Positions 22,769-30,683 of a stretch of 31,665 bases of DNA are shown here, one piece after another. Below the pieces are notes generated by a model that made no database searches, was not told the origin of the DNA, and worked only from the letters and a program-made list of their open reading frames with translations. A program made the position numbers and the translations under genes. The stretch spans positions 1 to 31,665 of the forward strand of contig WELA01002672.1 of assembly GCA_009602735.1 (NCBI GenBank). The letters run 5' to 3'. The first letter of the stretch is position 1; every line of letters starts with the position of its first letter. The stretch comes from Mesotaenium endlicherianum (lineage: Eukaryota; Streptophyta; Zygnematophyceae; Zygnematales; Mesotaeniaceae).

Positions 22769-22860
22769 GAGCATTTGGCCGAGTGGTTAAGGCGCGCGCC
22801 TGCTAATGCGCAGATCAGTGCGTGGGATTTCCCGCGAGAGTTCGAATCTCTCAGTGCTCG
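22769..22860 (+). tRNA. tRNA-Ser(GCU): tRNA-Ser(GCU) with an 11-nt intron
   Basis: The acceptor stem is GAGCATT with AGTGCTC (one G-U pair) and discriminator G at 22860. The A box TGGCCGAGTGGTTAAGGC and B box GTTCGAATC are intact. The T arm is GAGAG/CTCTC, and a long variable arm (GGG/CCC) is typical of class II tRNA-Ser. The anticodon GCT is at 22802-22804. Read without an intron, the anticodon stem CGCGC (22795-22799) does not pair. It pairs fully with GTGCG (22818-22822) if 22806-22816 is removed. That 11-nt intron sits one base after the anticodon, the standard position for nuclear tRNA introns. It decodes AGC/AGU codons. Confidence 0.94.
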
Positions 22861-22865
22861 AAGAT

Positions 22866-22891
22866 AGCGTCATGGGTACGACGCTGCTTTT
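22866..22891 (+). terminator. Hairpin plus T-run, likely Pol III terminator of tRNA-Ser
   Basis: AGCGTC (22866-22871) pairs with GACGCT (22880-22885) around an 8-nt loop. TTTT follows at 22888-22891, 28 nt after the tRNA and the first T4 run downstream. Confidence 0.55.
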
Positions 22892-24302
22892 GTGCCCAGA
22901 GGGATGGAAACAACATTTTTTTTCCTTTTCAGAATTAGGCACAAATGTGGATCATGACAAGAAGAGCTTTCAAAAGTACGTGGCAGTAGGTTACGTCGCC
23001 TCTAAATAATGTGATCACCCTAGTAAATCTTTTGTCTTGACCTTATCCCAATGAAAGAGCTTCTAACTTTGTATTACACTGGAAGTCTATAATGTCAACA
23101 ACACAACATATATGTTAAGTGTAGCCCCGCTGTTTGCTTGCTCCACATAACTTTGAACCTAGCATTTAAACGTGTGCAAGCGAGCACAAGATGACGTGCA
23201 AGCACTGCAAGTACCTGCTACCCAAGTTATGGAGTGTTGGGGGTGTGTTCCGAGGTGTGTTTTTGAAACCTTGTGTCAAGGCCTACATTCAAGAAGAGCA
23301 AGGAGTATGTAGGAGTGAGCAGCACCCAGTCAAGAAAAAGATCATGATTAAGTTTGATGCACCAAGAATGAGATTATGTGTTCATGAATACAAACCTATG
23401 AGGGGACCAAGACTTTTGTGGGGCTGATGTTTGTTGTCCAAGAGGATCTTATATGACAAGAATCTGCTGGGAAGCAAGAGAAATCAACATTCATATATGC
23501 AAACAAGATGGAGATGTAGAGTTTGGATTTGGACACCCGATTCGTAAGCGCTTTACATTCATGATAAGGGAGGGAAATGACATCGGATTTCAAATTGCTG
23601 AGAAGCAAGCTTAGGAGTCCCAAGGGTTCAGTTGTGACTCAAGAATATGAAATCAAAGAAAGATCTAGAATCAGAATTTGGGAGACGCCAAAAGCACTCC
23701 GTGTTCAAGGTTCCCACGCGTAGGCGAGCTCAAGGGTAAAAATGGCATGTCTCAGACTACTCATTGTCTACTCAAGTAGGGGATGGATATGCAGAAACTA
23801 GGAGTCTTAGGAATTTGAGAGGTCTAGGATGAGGCCTGGATTGAGCCATATACAAGTTTCAAAAATAGGGGTGTACGCATGTGCCACGTGTAGGCGCGGG
23901 TGCTTGACGCATGTTGTGCACGGGTATGCACTTCGAGCGCGAGGCATGAAATGACAATCTTGTTGAGTGTTGGACCTTGATCCAGGTTGTGAAATATTGT
24001 AGAGGGATAGTTTCAAGAGTTGCGACCTGCAAAGAATTACCGTGATAAAAATATTTATATTTAATTTTTGAGTTGCCACATGGCGGCGTGTTGGGTTGCC
24101 GTATGCCACATATTCAAGCACTGCGGGGGAAAGTGCAATATAGGTTGAGACTCTTAGGCTAAGAATTAAGGTCAGCCAAGCCTACCTGTGGCCTTAACAC
24201 TAGGTAGCCTTGGGGTCCCCATATGTCCCATCTGTCACTTTTTGGCCCAACCACTTGCCCCCCTGGTTCATGCATGTATTTTCTTAATACTTAACTGTCT
24301 TG
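22892..24302. other. No gene recognised
   Basis: A T-run lies near 22914. An open plus frame at 23191-23427 begins with a CKHCK motif but has no domain, and its sequence context looks like decayed repeat. No LTR, TIR or RNA gene is visible. Confidence 0.5.
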
Positions 24303-24308
24303 TATAAA
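24303..24308 (+). promoter_or_regulatory. Candidate TATA box
   Basis: TATAAA lies about 180 bp upstream of the ATG at 24490, a plausible distance for a promoter with a roughly 150-nt leader. Confidence 0.35.
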
Positions 24309-24489
24309 AAACATCTCAAAAAGAGAGCTATGTCACAAGGAACCTGGCATTAAATTGACAAGTTCAAGCGACAAAAACTGACGTCAAGATTGTACACTCC
24401 GTGAAGCGGAACTTTCGTTTCATCGAACAGAATGAAGGTTCAATCTGCGCAATGTCTCCTTTTTCTCACATCTCTTGTTGATTGCCACC

Positions 24490-24816
24490 ATGAATGATGT
24501 TGGAAGTTCTCGTGTTGCTTTCTTAGGCGCTACTATACTTGTTTTGTCGGTCACCTACGGTCGTACATGGGCGTTTACTCACTTCGGTGATGATTGTGAT
24601 GACACTTCCTTAGGCGGATTCGTGAAAAAGAGGTGTGAGTGTAAGAGGGGTCAAAAAGACTATTACTTTGTCTTCTTTGCTTTTGACAAGACAAAACTAA
24701 AGTGCACTCAAGCCTCAGTGGAGGTGAACCTTCGTGATGATTTTGATAATTTTGAGGAGTTTGTGATGTTTCTGCTTTTTGAGAGGATCTTTCCTCGGTA
24801 TTCAAGGAATATTTAA
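24490..24816 (+). CDS. Possible small secreted cysteine-containing protein
   Basis: A 108-aa open frame. I chose the ATG at 24490 because GCCACCATGA is a near-ideal initiation context; an in-frame ATG lies 15 nt upstream. Residues about 9-27 are hydrophobic (VAFLGATILVLS) and end in TWA-F, a plausible signal-peptide cleavage site. The remaining part has four cysteines (GDDCDD, RCECKRG, LKCTQ) and a Phe/Asp-rich end. No family is recognised, and frames of this length can occur by chance. Support comes from the start context, the signal-peptide pattern and a TATA box at 24303. If real, it would be exported or wall-associated. There is no evidence of toxicity or enzyme function. Confidence 0.4.
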   Translation: MNDVGSSRVAFLGATILVLSVTYGRTWAFTHFGDDCDDTSLGGFVKKRCECKRGQKDYYFVFFAFDKTKLKCTQASVEVNLRDDFDNFEEFVMFLLFERIFPRYSRNI

Positions 24817-24946
24817 TTCAAGTGGGAGGAAAATTTGTATACTTGTGGAAATTGACGAATACTTGAAAGAGCGAAAGTGAAAACTAACGTTGAAAATGTG
24901 CTTGTGAGAGTTGCACTCACAATTACTCTGTGACAGGGACGTGTAC

Positions 24947-25068
24947 CATTCGGCCGAATGCTTGAAACGCGCAGTTGGCCGTTTGGAGACTTTTCGACGG
25001 TTTCCGAAAAGCCGTTTCGCGCCAAACGGGCGTTTTCGCGTTCTCGCGACTTTCCGAAAAAGTCGCGA
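24947..25068. repeat. Cluster of perfect palindromes and hairpins
   Basis: CATTCGGCCGAATG (24947-24960) is a perfect 14-bp palindrome. CTTTTCG (24990-24996) pairs with CGAAAAG (25005-25011). TCGCGACTTT (25044-25053) pairs with AAAGTCGCGA (25059-25068), a 10-bp stem with a 5-nt loop. The segment is GC-rich and CpG-rich inside AT-rich DNA. It may be the terminal region of an unrecognised mobile element. Confidence 0.6.
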
Positions 25069-25121
25069 TTGATCGCGGAGTCGGGTACACATGCTTTCGT
25101 CATGAACCGGTAGTTTAAAAA

Positions 25122-25190
25122 GCTACTTTGGCCAATCGGTTAGGTGTGAACGTTTCAAGCGAAAGTTGCGGATTCGAATCCGCTCGGATG
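25122..25190 (+). pseudogene. tRNA-like relic
   Basis: A-box-like TGGCCAATCGGTTAGG and a B-box-like GCGGATTCGAATCCGC (25168-25183, a perfect 16-bp palindrome) have tRNA spacing. The flanking 7-mers GCTACTT and CGGATGC do not pair, the T loop has the wrong size, and the presumed anticodon arm is distorted. It is best read as a decayed tRNA or the head of a tRNA-derived repeat. Confidence 0.4.
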
Positions 25191-25569
25191 CAAACGACTT
25201 TGCATATTTCGTTTCGTTTGACTTTACGACTGTTTGTTCGTATTTAATGATACGACAGTTTCTTCGTATTACGACTAATCGTAATCCGAAATCTGTGATT
25301 GTCCATTATTCGTAATAATGACTATCAAAATAACTTAATCAAACAATGATTAATTAAATTATCATCTCATAATTATTCAAAGTAACTTTATGAATAATTA
25401 TGTCGTACTTTTGCAAAGTAGTCAAATTACGTTACGACGCTTTTTGCAATAGTATCTCGATCGTTTCGCCAATCGACCGGGAATTAATCGGCACACGTGT
25501 GTGGCGAATAATTCAATGTGATGCAATCATTTATCAAATAACTTATGATAAATAGTATAACGTATTTAA
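25191..25569. other. AT-rich sequence before the piggyBac element
   Basis: No gene is seen. Several TCGTATTA/TAATACGA-like short inverted words are present. It ends in TTAA (25566-25569), the left target site of the piggyBac element. Confidence 0.5.
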
Positions 25570-25616
25570 GGTAATTGGGAAAACGTCCCAAATACGCCTA
25601 AAAAGCTCAAATCGTT
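25570..25616 (+). repeat. Left terminal inverted repeat of piggyBac element
   Basis: It starts GGTAATTGGGAAAACG directly after TTAA and pairs with 29297-29343. Confidence 0.93.
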
Positions 25617-26727
25617 ACGGAGGTCAAATCGGGTGTGTACAAAAAAAAGTCTCAGGGGTCCGTGGCGGATTCTCAAACTAACTTGAGAGAGCTGTTTAGG
25701 GAGTCTTAGAGAGCAAGTTTAAGTACAAAAGTCACGGATGAACACAAAAACACTCCTCCTAATGTGCTAGAGAGTCCAAATTCCGATTCTGAGCAACTTA
25801 GGAAGAAAGGTAGGCCGCCTAAATCAAGTTCTATCGCAATTCTTGCTGTTAGGAGCAAGTTCATGGCTGATGCAAGAACAACTGGCAGGGAAGAGAGAGG
25901 AAAAGGAGTGCAGCTGAAAATTGAAGATGATGAAGATGATGGAGATGCAAGCTCGGATGGAGAGAGCTCTAAAGAAAAAGGTCTGTCAACAGCGGTAACA
26001 ATAGAGGAGGCGGAGGAGGAGGTGGAAGAAGACTCCAATGAGGACCTGCCACCTATTTGGTACTGGCAGCCTGCAGCTGCAGGAGAGGCCTATGATGAGG
26101 AGATTCCTAAATTGAGTAAGAGCGCTCATCATGGCTTACAAAACAGTCTTGATAGGGGATTTCACTCTCTTTCACCTTTTAGAGTGTTTGTCTTGCTCAT
26201 GCCTATCTGGTTCTTTGAGCAGCTTGCTGTTGAGACCAACAGATATGCCGTTCAGAGTGGTGCTAGAGAAGGCTTGATATCTGTGACTTGCACAGAGATT
26301 GTTGTTTTTCATGGTCTCTGTATGGCTATGGGGCTGCATGCCTTGCCAAGACACTTCATATTGGCAAAACACTGTGGATGGACCCATCACTCTCCCTTCT
26401 TTTGGTAGGTTCATGAGCAAGAATAGGTTCAAGGAGATTAGGCGGTACTTTCATGTGAAGGACAACAGGTCGAGAGGTTTTGAAAAGAAAAAAGCCTCTG
26501 TAGAGTATAAGTTGTGGCAGCTGCAGCCCTTTACTGATCTTTGTCATAAGATCTGTGCACAGTACTATAGCCCTGGATAGAACTTAACTATAGATGAGAG
26601 GATAATACCTATTAGAAACTGATAGTGCCCAATCAGGATCTATAATCCTTCTAAGCCATACAAGTATTGCATAGAAGTATTTTCTGTTTGTGATGCTATC
26701 ACCTATTTTTGTTGTGCTTTCGTTATC

Positions 26728-26866
26728 TGTAACGATGCGCCGCGTGGCCGGATGCGGCACGTGCGACACGTCGCGTGGAGCGATAGAAGTGTCAGTTTAA
26801 ATTGTATAAGTACAGTTGGAGCGCGATCAAAGTACCTCCAGTTACCTTTTCGTTTGTATCGCTACA
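26728..26866 (+). repeat. 5' LTR of TRIM copy 2
   Basis: TGTAACGA...CGCTACA, 139 bp, with a GTATAAG box near 26804 and one CACGTG at 26758-26763. Confidence 0.9.
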
Positions 26867-26867
26867 T

Positions 26868-26879
26868 TGGTATCGGAGC
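26868..26879 (+). other. Primer-binding site (initiator tRNA-Met type), TRIM 2
   Basis: TGGTATCGGAGC, one change from the usual plant TGGTATCAGAGC, two bases after the LTR. Confidence 0.85.
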
Positions 26880-26983
26880 GCAAACCTAACCGTGTTCAAG
26901 AGACGAGGGTTCAAATCCCGCGGGGTGCAAAACGACGTCCCTCGCGTTGCAGGGGCCTGAGTGCCCGAGACGTGCACACTTGT

Positions 26984-26995
26984 AGGTGAGAGGAG
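26984..26995 (+). other. Polypurine tract, TRIM 2
   Basis: AGGTGAGAGGAG lies directly before the 3' LTR. Confidence 0.8.
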
Positions 26996-27134
26996 TGTAA
27001 CAATCCGCCGTGTGGCCGGATGCGGCGTGTGCGACACATCGCGTGGAGCGATAGAAGTGTCAGTTTAAATCGTATAAGTACAATTGGCACGCGATCAAAG
27101 TACCTCAAGTTACCTTTTCGTTTGTATCGCTAAA
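26996..27134 (+). repeat. 3' LTR of TRIM copy 2
   Basis: TGTAACAA...CGCTAAA, 139 bp, a direct repeat of the 5' LTR. Its last CA has become AA. Confidence 0.9.
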
Positions 27135-28054
27135 GTATCTACGATAGAATAAATGTTGATGGACTTAAGTCTAAGGTAGTGCTGGACTTTGTCAGTGTGT
27201 CGCCAGTCGGTAGAGTTTTCATCTTTGTCACTGATAGAGGTTTCACTTCTCCTGACCTCTTCTCTATTCTAGCTAGAAAAGGACATGGTGCTACTAGTAT
27301 AGTTGTGACAAACAGAAAGAACTATCCTAGTGATATGGTGATGATGAGGCCTAACTTTCACCCTCCAGGCTACACTCTAGCTGCATATAATGAGAATCTC
27401 CCCATGATTGCATGTGTGTGGAATGATAGCAAATCATGTGCATTCCTTTCCATAATCAAAAGACTAGCTTCTAAGACTCAACTTGGGCGTGTGTCGGCAA
27501 AAGAGAAGAAGTCAATACAAGCTCCAGAATTGGTAGAGCAATATAACATGTACAAGAACGGAATAGACCAGTTCGCTGCATTGTGTCTAGCTAAGAACTA
27601 CAGTAATGAGAGAATCTTAGTGAATAGAAAGTGGTGGCACAAAGCATACTGGGGCATCTTTGATGGGCTGCTAACGCATTCATCATGTACAAGATTGCAT
27701 GTCCCGACGCTGAGAGGTTTGACATGTACATGGAAATCATGGATCAAATGTGCTACTTTCACCGTCCTAGTGATGCAGGTCCCAGCAGGGTAGTGACTAG
27801 AATTGTCTCAGTTCAGCCTACTGCAGATGCCAGGTGGACCCACAGGCACTTCCCTGTGAAGGTCAAGGAGAGGCAACGATGCGTGGTGTGCAACGCTGGC
27901 ACTTTTGGACATCGTGCCGAGAAGCCCCAAGGTTCAATTCTTGTGTGAGCCTTGCAATGTTCACTTGTGCCCTTCTGTGTGCTTCCAGAGGTACCATACA
28001 GAGAGAGAAATAAACCATCTAGATGTAGGAGCCGGGAGAGAGATAAGGTCTTAG

Positions 28055-28581
28055 AGAGAGAAGAAGGCGATGCGCGTATTTTTTGTCGATTATGGACATT
28101 GGTGTGAAATGCCAAAACAATATGACTTCCGGCTTGATTATCATTGTAGTTAGTAATACGAGTGTGTATAAGATACTTGAATTACTCTTTTTTTTTCCCC
28201 AAAAATATAAATAAGATGGTATGTTTATCCCTGAAAGTGGACAAAATATATAATTTAGTTTTTGAATATAAAATTTAAAATAATAAAAATAACAAACAAA
28301 AATATATTCATGTCATGCTCTATGTCTTCAAATTTTATATTGAAAGGCAATGCACACAACTTTGTGGAATGGATTATGTGCAAGTAACTTTCTGAGGTCT
28401 TGTTGGGCCATGCCAAAAAAAAGGTTCTTATCAGATCCAAGTCTGCCAAGTGCAAGAGATCATAGAATACTTCATAAATGACTTTGAAATTTCTTGAGAA
28501 CACTCTTGAGACATGTATAGATCCCTTGTAAAAATCACAACATTTGCTTAAAAGTGCATTGTGTGCAATGATTCCTCAAAG
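28055..28581. other. Non-coding spacer inside piggyBac element
   Basis: AT-rich, with a T9C4 run near 28190. It separates the 3' end of the transposase from the 3' end of the antisense ORF. No motif is seen. Confidence 0.5.
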
Positions 28582-29280
28582 TTAGCACTTTTGTCGCTGG
28601 TTTTTTTTATTCTCCCCTTTGCTATACACTCGTCTTGTAGCGTCCACCATCACCTTCCTCTTGTTGGTCTTGGCTGATTTCCTCCATCAATGAAATGCCT
28701 CTATACCTTCCCCACTAAATTGATCTAGGTCTCCATGTCTCTTAATTATATCTCCTACGTGGTACTTCAATATGTGCATATACTCTGTAATGTGGTCTGC
28801 TGCGCCAGCTACTACAAACTTGTCCTCAAAGCCTTTAGCAAGGGCCTCCACAAGAGAACCTTTAGCTTCTCTCTTGTCACCCGTGTCTAGTGCAGATATC
28901 GGCTCCATAAGGACAACCAAGCACACTCCACAAGCATCCCATGTTTCTAACATAGCTTGTAGCTATTCTGCATCATTAGGCAGGTTACAGAAAACACACT
29001 ATGCCAGCTCAACAAAGTGCTAAAGGAGACGGTGGCACTCCCGTCCAATGAAGCTTGGTTTGGCTGCCCTGTTTCTCTTCTCGCCTTTCTTCAAGGCCTT
29101 CACAGCCTCTTCAGGTATTGATGCCTTCACCTTTTCTTTCAAAAGCTTGTAGAATTCATCCTCGTTGGTATGTATTGCTCGTAACATTGCATGCAAAGTT
29201 TTCTCATACAGTGTAGCTGAGATTCTCAAGTTCAAGTGCACTATACATACAACACAGTCACTAAAAGATATATTAAACAA
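28582..29280 (-). pseudogene. Antisense ORF relic between piggyBac transposase and right end
   Basis: One continuous reading frame of 233 codons on the minus strand, interrupted only by stops: three TAG (29020-29022, near 28999 and near 28963) and one TGA (28687-28689). Readable motifs, in order: EDEFYKLLKEKVKASIPEEA, CVFCNLPNDAE, EALAKGFEDKF, YMHILKYHVGDIIKRHGDL, QFSGEGIEAFH and TNKRKVMVDATRRVYS. The HGDLDQFSGEGIEAFH pattern resembles a C-terminal motif I recall from transposon-associated proteins of other eukaryotes, but I cannot name a family. The frame starts within 20 bp of the right terminal repeat, so its 5' end is probably cut off. It is not part of any standard piggyBac transposase. 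It could be a captured gene fragment or an accessory gene. Confidence 0.6.
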
Positions 29281-29296
29281 GGGTGACTTCTAGTGA

Positions 29297-29343
29297 AACG
29301 ATCTGAGCTTTTTAGGCGTATTTGGGGCGTTTTCATGATTACC
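29297..29343 (-). repeat. Right terminal inverted repeat of piggyBac element
   Basis: Inverted copy of 25570-25616, ending ATTACC before TCAA. Confidence 0.93.
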
Positions 29344-29677
29344 TCAAGAACGTAATACTGTTTATCGATATACTTTCCAATATTTCGGGCAGAAAAAACT
29401 TCTTTTGGAAAAATAAAAATATGGCCATGAAGATAATGATGTAAGCATTCTCATATATAAGTTTCAGACTCATTAAATGAAGCATGTGAAGTCCAAGAAA
29501 TGAAGACTGAAGGTAGTTGTTGGGCCAAAAACTATATATTCCAAAGGGCTATCTAGTGCTAAAGAATTGGTAATAGATAGATTACACAACTTTGAGGTCA
29601 AAAGTACTAAGATAGACCAAGGAAGTGCTATTTGGCATCTTGAGAATTACTTCTAGTCACGTTGTCATGAATTTGTT
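29344..29677. other. No gene recognised
   Basis: AT-rich sequence between the piggyBac element and the dispersed repeat. Nothing supportable is seen. Confidence 0.5.
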
Positions 29678-30325
29678 TATTGGTAGATATAATAGGTCAT
29701 TAAGTTCAGTATATTAAAGATTAGTTATTATTAAGTCTGCAAGATTTTTAGTCAATTTCAGTATAATGACTCAGTCGGGAGCAGCAGACTGAAGCCAGCT
29801 GACCTCCTTAAGCGATACTAGCAAAGTGCCTAGTAATACATCTAAGTGTGGTATGCTAGGTGAATGGCCGATGACGCTTTAGGCGAATGGCGATTCGGGA
29901 TGATGGGAGATGGCTGTGGATTTGGTTAGCCGAGGTGCTACCAACGTGGTTAACTCCCGGGTAGGCGGTGCCATCGCACTTGCCGTTGAACAGTTAACTC
30001 ATTCCATGTACATATGCTAGGTAATGCTATCGAGTTTGGCATTTGGAAACAAGGCCAACTCTCCGAACAGATTACTGAGAGAACATCTGAATTCAAGGCT
30101 GCAGCCGTCACACAAATTGCTTACTAACCTTACTTATGTATGAGTTTGCTGATTGCATCATTGATTTTGGTGACTTGCATTTGAATTGTGAAGTTTGGTT
30201 ACGCTAGTTGTGTGGACTTCTTTGCTGTTTAACGAGTTAACCAAAACTTACTATAAATATTATTAGTTGATATAAGGTCTTTTATCAATTGTTAAACGCT
30301 TACAAGTTAGTCAATACATTTCACA
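29678..30325 (+). repeat. Dispersed repeat, copy B
   Basis: Direct repeat of 3853-4553, with the same start word TATTGGTAGATATAAT and the same order of blocks: ATGACTCAG, GCAGCAGACTGAAG, GATTCGGGATGATGGGAGAT, the core at 29919-29993, CATTCCATGTACATATGCTA and TTTGCTGTTTAA. It lacks about 37 bp present in copy A. No coding capacity. Confidence 0.85.
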
Positions 30326-30683
30326 CGCACATGTGTGGGTGTACACCATCTCTGGAATGAAGAAATTTGGCTTAGAGCTAAAGATAGCCAAGGGTGCGAA
30401 AGGTTTGGAGACTTGATGGAGTTTGGCGCGTCATATATTTGGTCATAGAAAGTCACATGGCACAACGAGGAGTTACGATTTGTTCAAGGATGGGAAGAAT
30501 AACTATTTCGACGATCTGGTTAAGTACTAAGTTCTAGGCTCATTTTCTCAGTACCTCAACATTATGGCTACATTATGCCCGAGCTTTTAGGAGTTCAAGA
30601 AAAAAAGTGAAAAGCAAAGATGCATTGCATTGTTCAAGAACTAGGATAGTGCATACGAACACTTCAAAGCTTACGAAATCTAC
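30326..30683. other. No gene recognised before the right-hand LTR
   Basis: It contains CACATGTGTG and weak similarity to retroelement wording, but no clear feature. It ends AAATCTAC before the LTR. Confidence 0.45.

Larger units (their letters stand above)
26728..27134 (+). mobile_element. TRIM-like miniature LTR retrotransposon, copy 2, nested in piggyBac
   Basis: A 407-bp element with two 139-bp LTRs (26728-26866 and 26996-27134) differing at about 12 positions. A primer site TGGTATCGGAGC lies at 26868-26879 and a polypurine tract at 26984-26995. The internal part is only 129 bp and non-coding. It splits the piggyBac transposase frame; flanks TTATC and GTATC fit a 5-bp target duplication with one change. 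The internal region includes GGTTCAAATCC, which resembles a Pol III B box. Same family as 3269-3779. Confidence 0.93.
25710..28054 (+). pseudogene. piggyBac transposase, broken by stops, frameshifts and a TRIM
   Basis: The coding trace runs 25710-26727, then 27135-28054 after the TRIM. In order: AT-hook-like KKGRPPK, acidic stretch, LSPFRVFVLLMPIWFFEQL, ETNRYA, GPITLPSFGRFMSKNRFKEI, NLTIDERI (first catalytic Asp), TDRGFTSPDL (second Asp, the DNFFTS position), YNMYKNGIDQF (third Asp, the GGVD position) and a C-terminal Cys-rich motif CEPCNVHLCPSVCFQRYH. The DDD triad is still recognisable. Damage: frameshifts near 26362, 27672 and 27925, stops TAG at 26578 and TGA-TAG near 26620, and the TRIM insertion. 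The TAG before NLTIDE stands where the family usually has Gln. Not functional. The real start is uncertain because the N-terminus is shorter than in the 5232-6245 copy. Confidence 0.93.
25570..29343 (+). mobile_element. piggyBac-superfamily DNA transposon, degenerate
   Basis: A 3774-bp element. Its left end (25570-25616) is an inverted copy of its right end (29297-29343): 47 bp each with about six differences, both reading GGTAAT inward, with the shared block AAATACGCCTAAAAAGCTCA. It is preceded by TTAA (25566-25569) and followed by TCAA (29344-29347). That fits the TTAA target duplication of piggyBac with one mutation. It contains a piggyBac transposase pseudogene, a nested TRIM and an antisense ORF. 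Without the TRIM and its 5-bp target duplication the element would be about 3.36 kb. Confidence 0.93.

Noticed and set aside
23191..23427. 78-codon plus frame with a CKHCK motif
   Set aside because: Only one Cys pair, no further zinc-binding residues in order, no start context or neighbouring exon. A chance frame is more likely.
25122..25190. Functional tRNA gene
   Set aside because: The acceptor halves do not pair, the T loop is the wrong size and the anticodon arm is distorted. Kept only as a tRNA-like relic.
28582..29280. TAG read as Gln, a variant nuclear code as in some ulvophyte algae and ciliates
   Set aside because: The RAD54B and kinase genes (1350 codons) use only CAA/CAG for Gln and contain no in-frame TAG or TAA. 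The TAGs occur only in decayed transposon frames.
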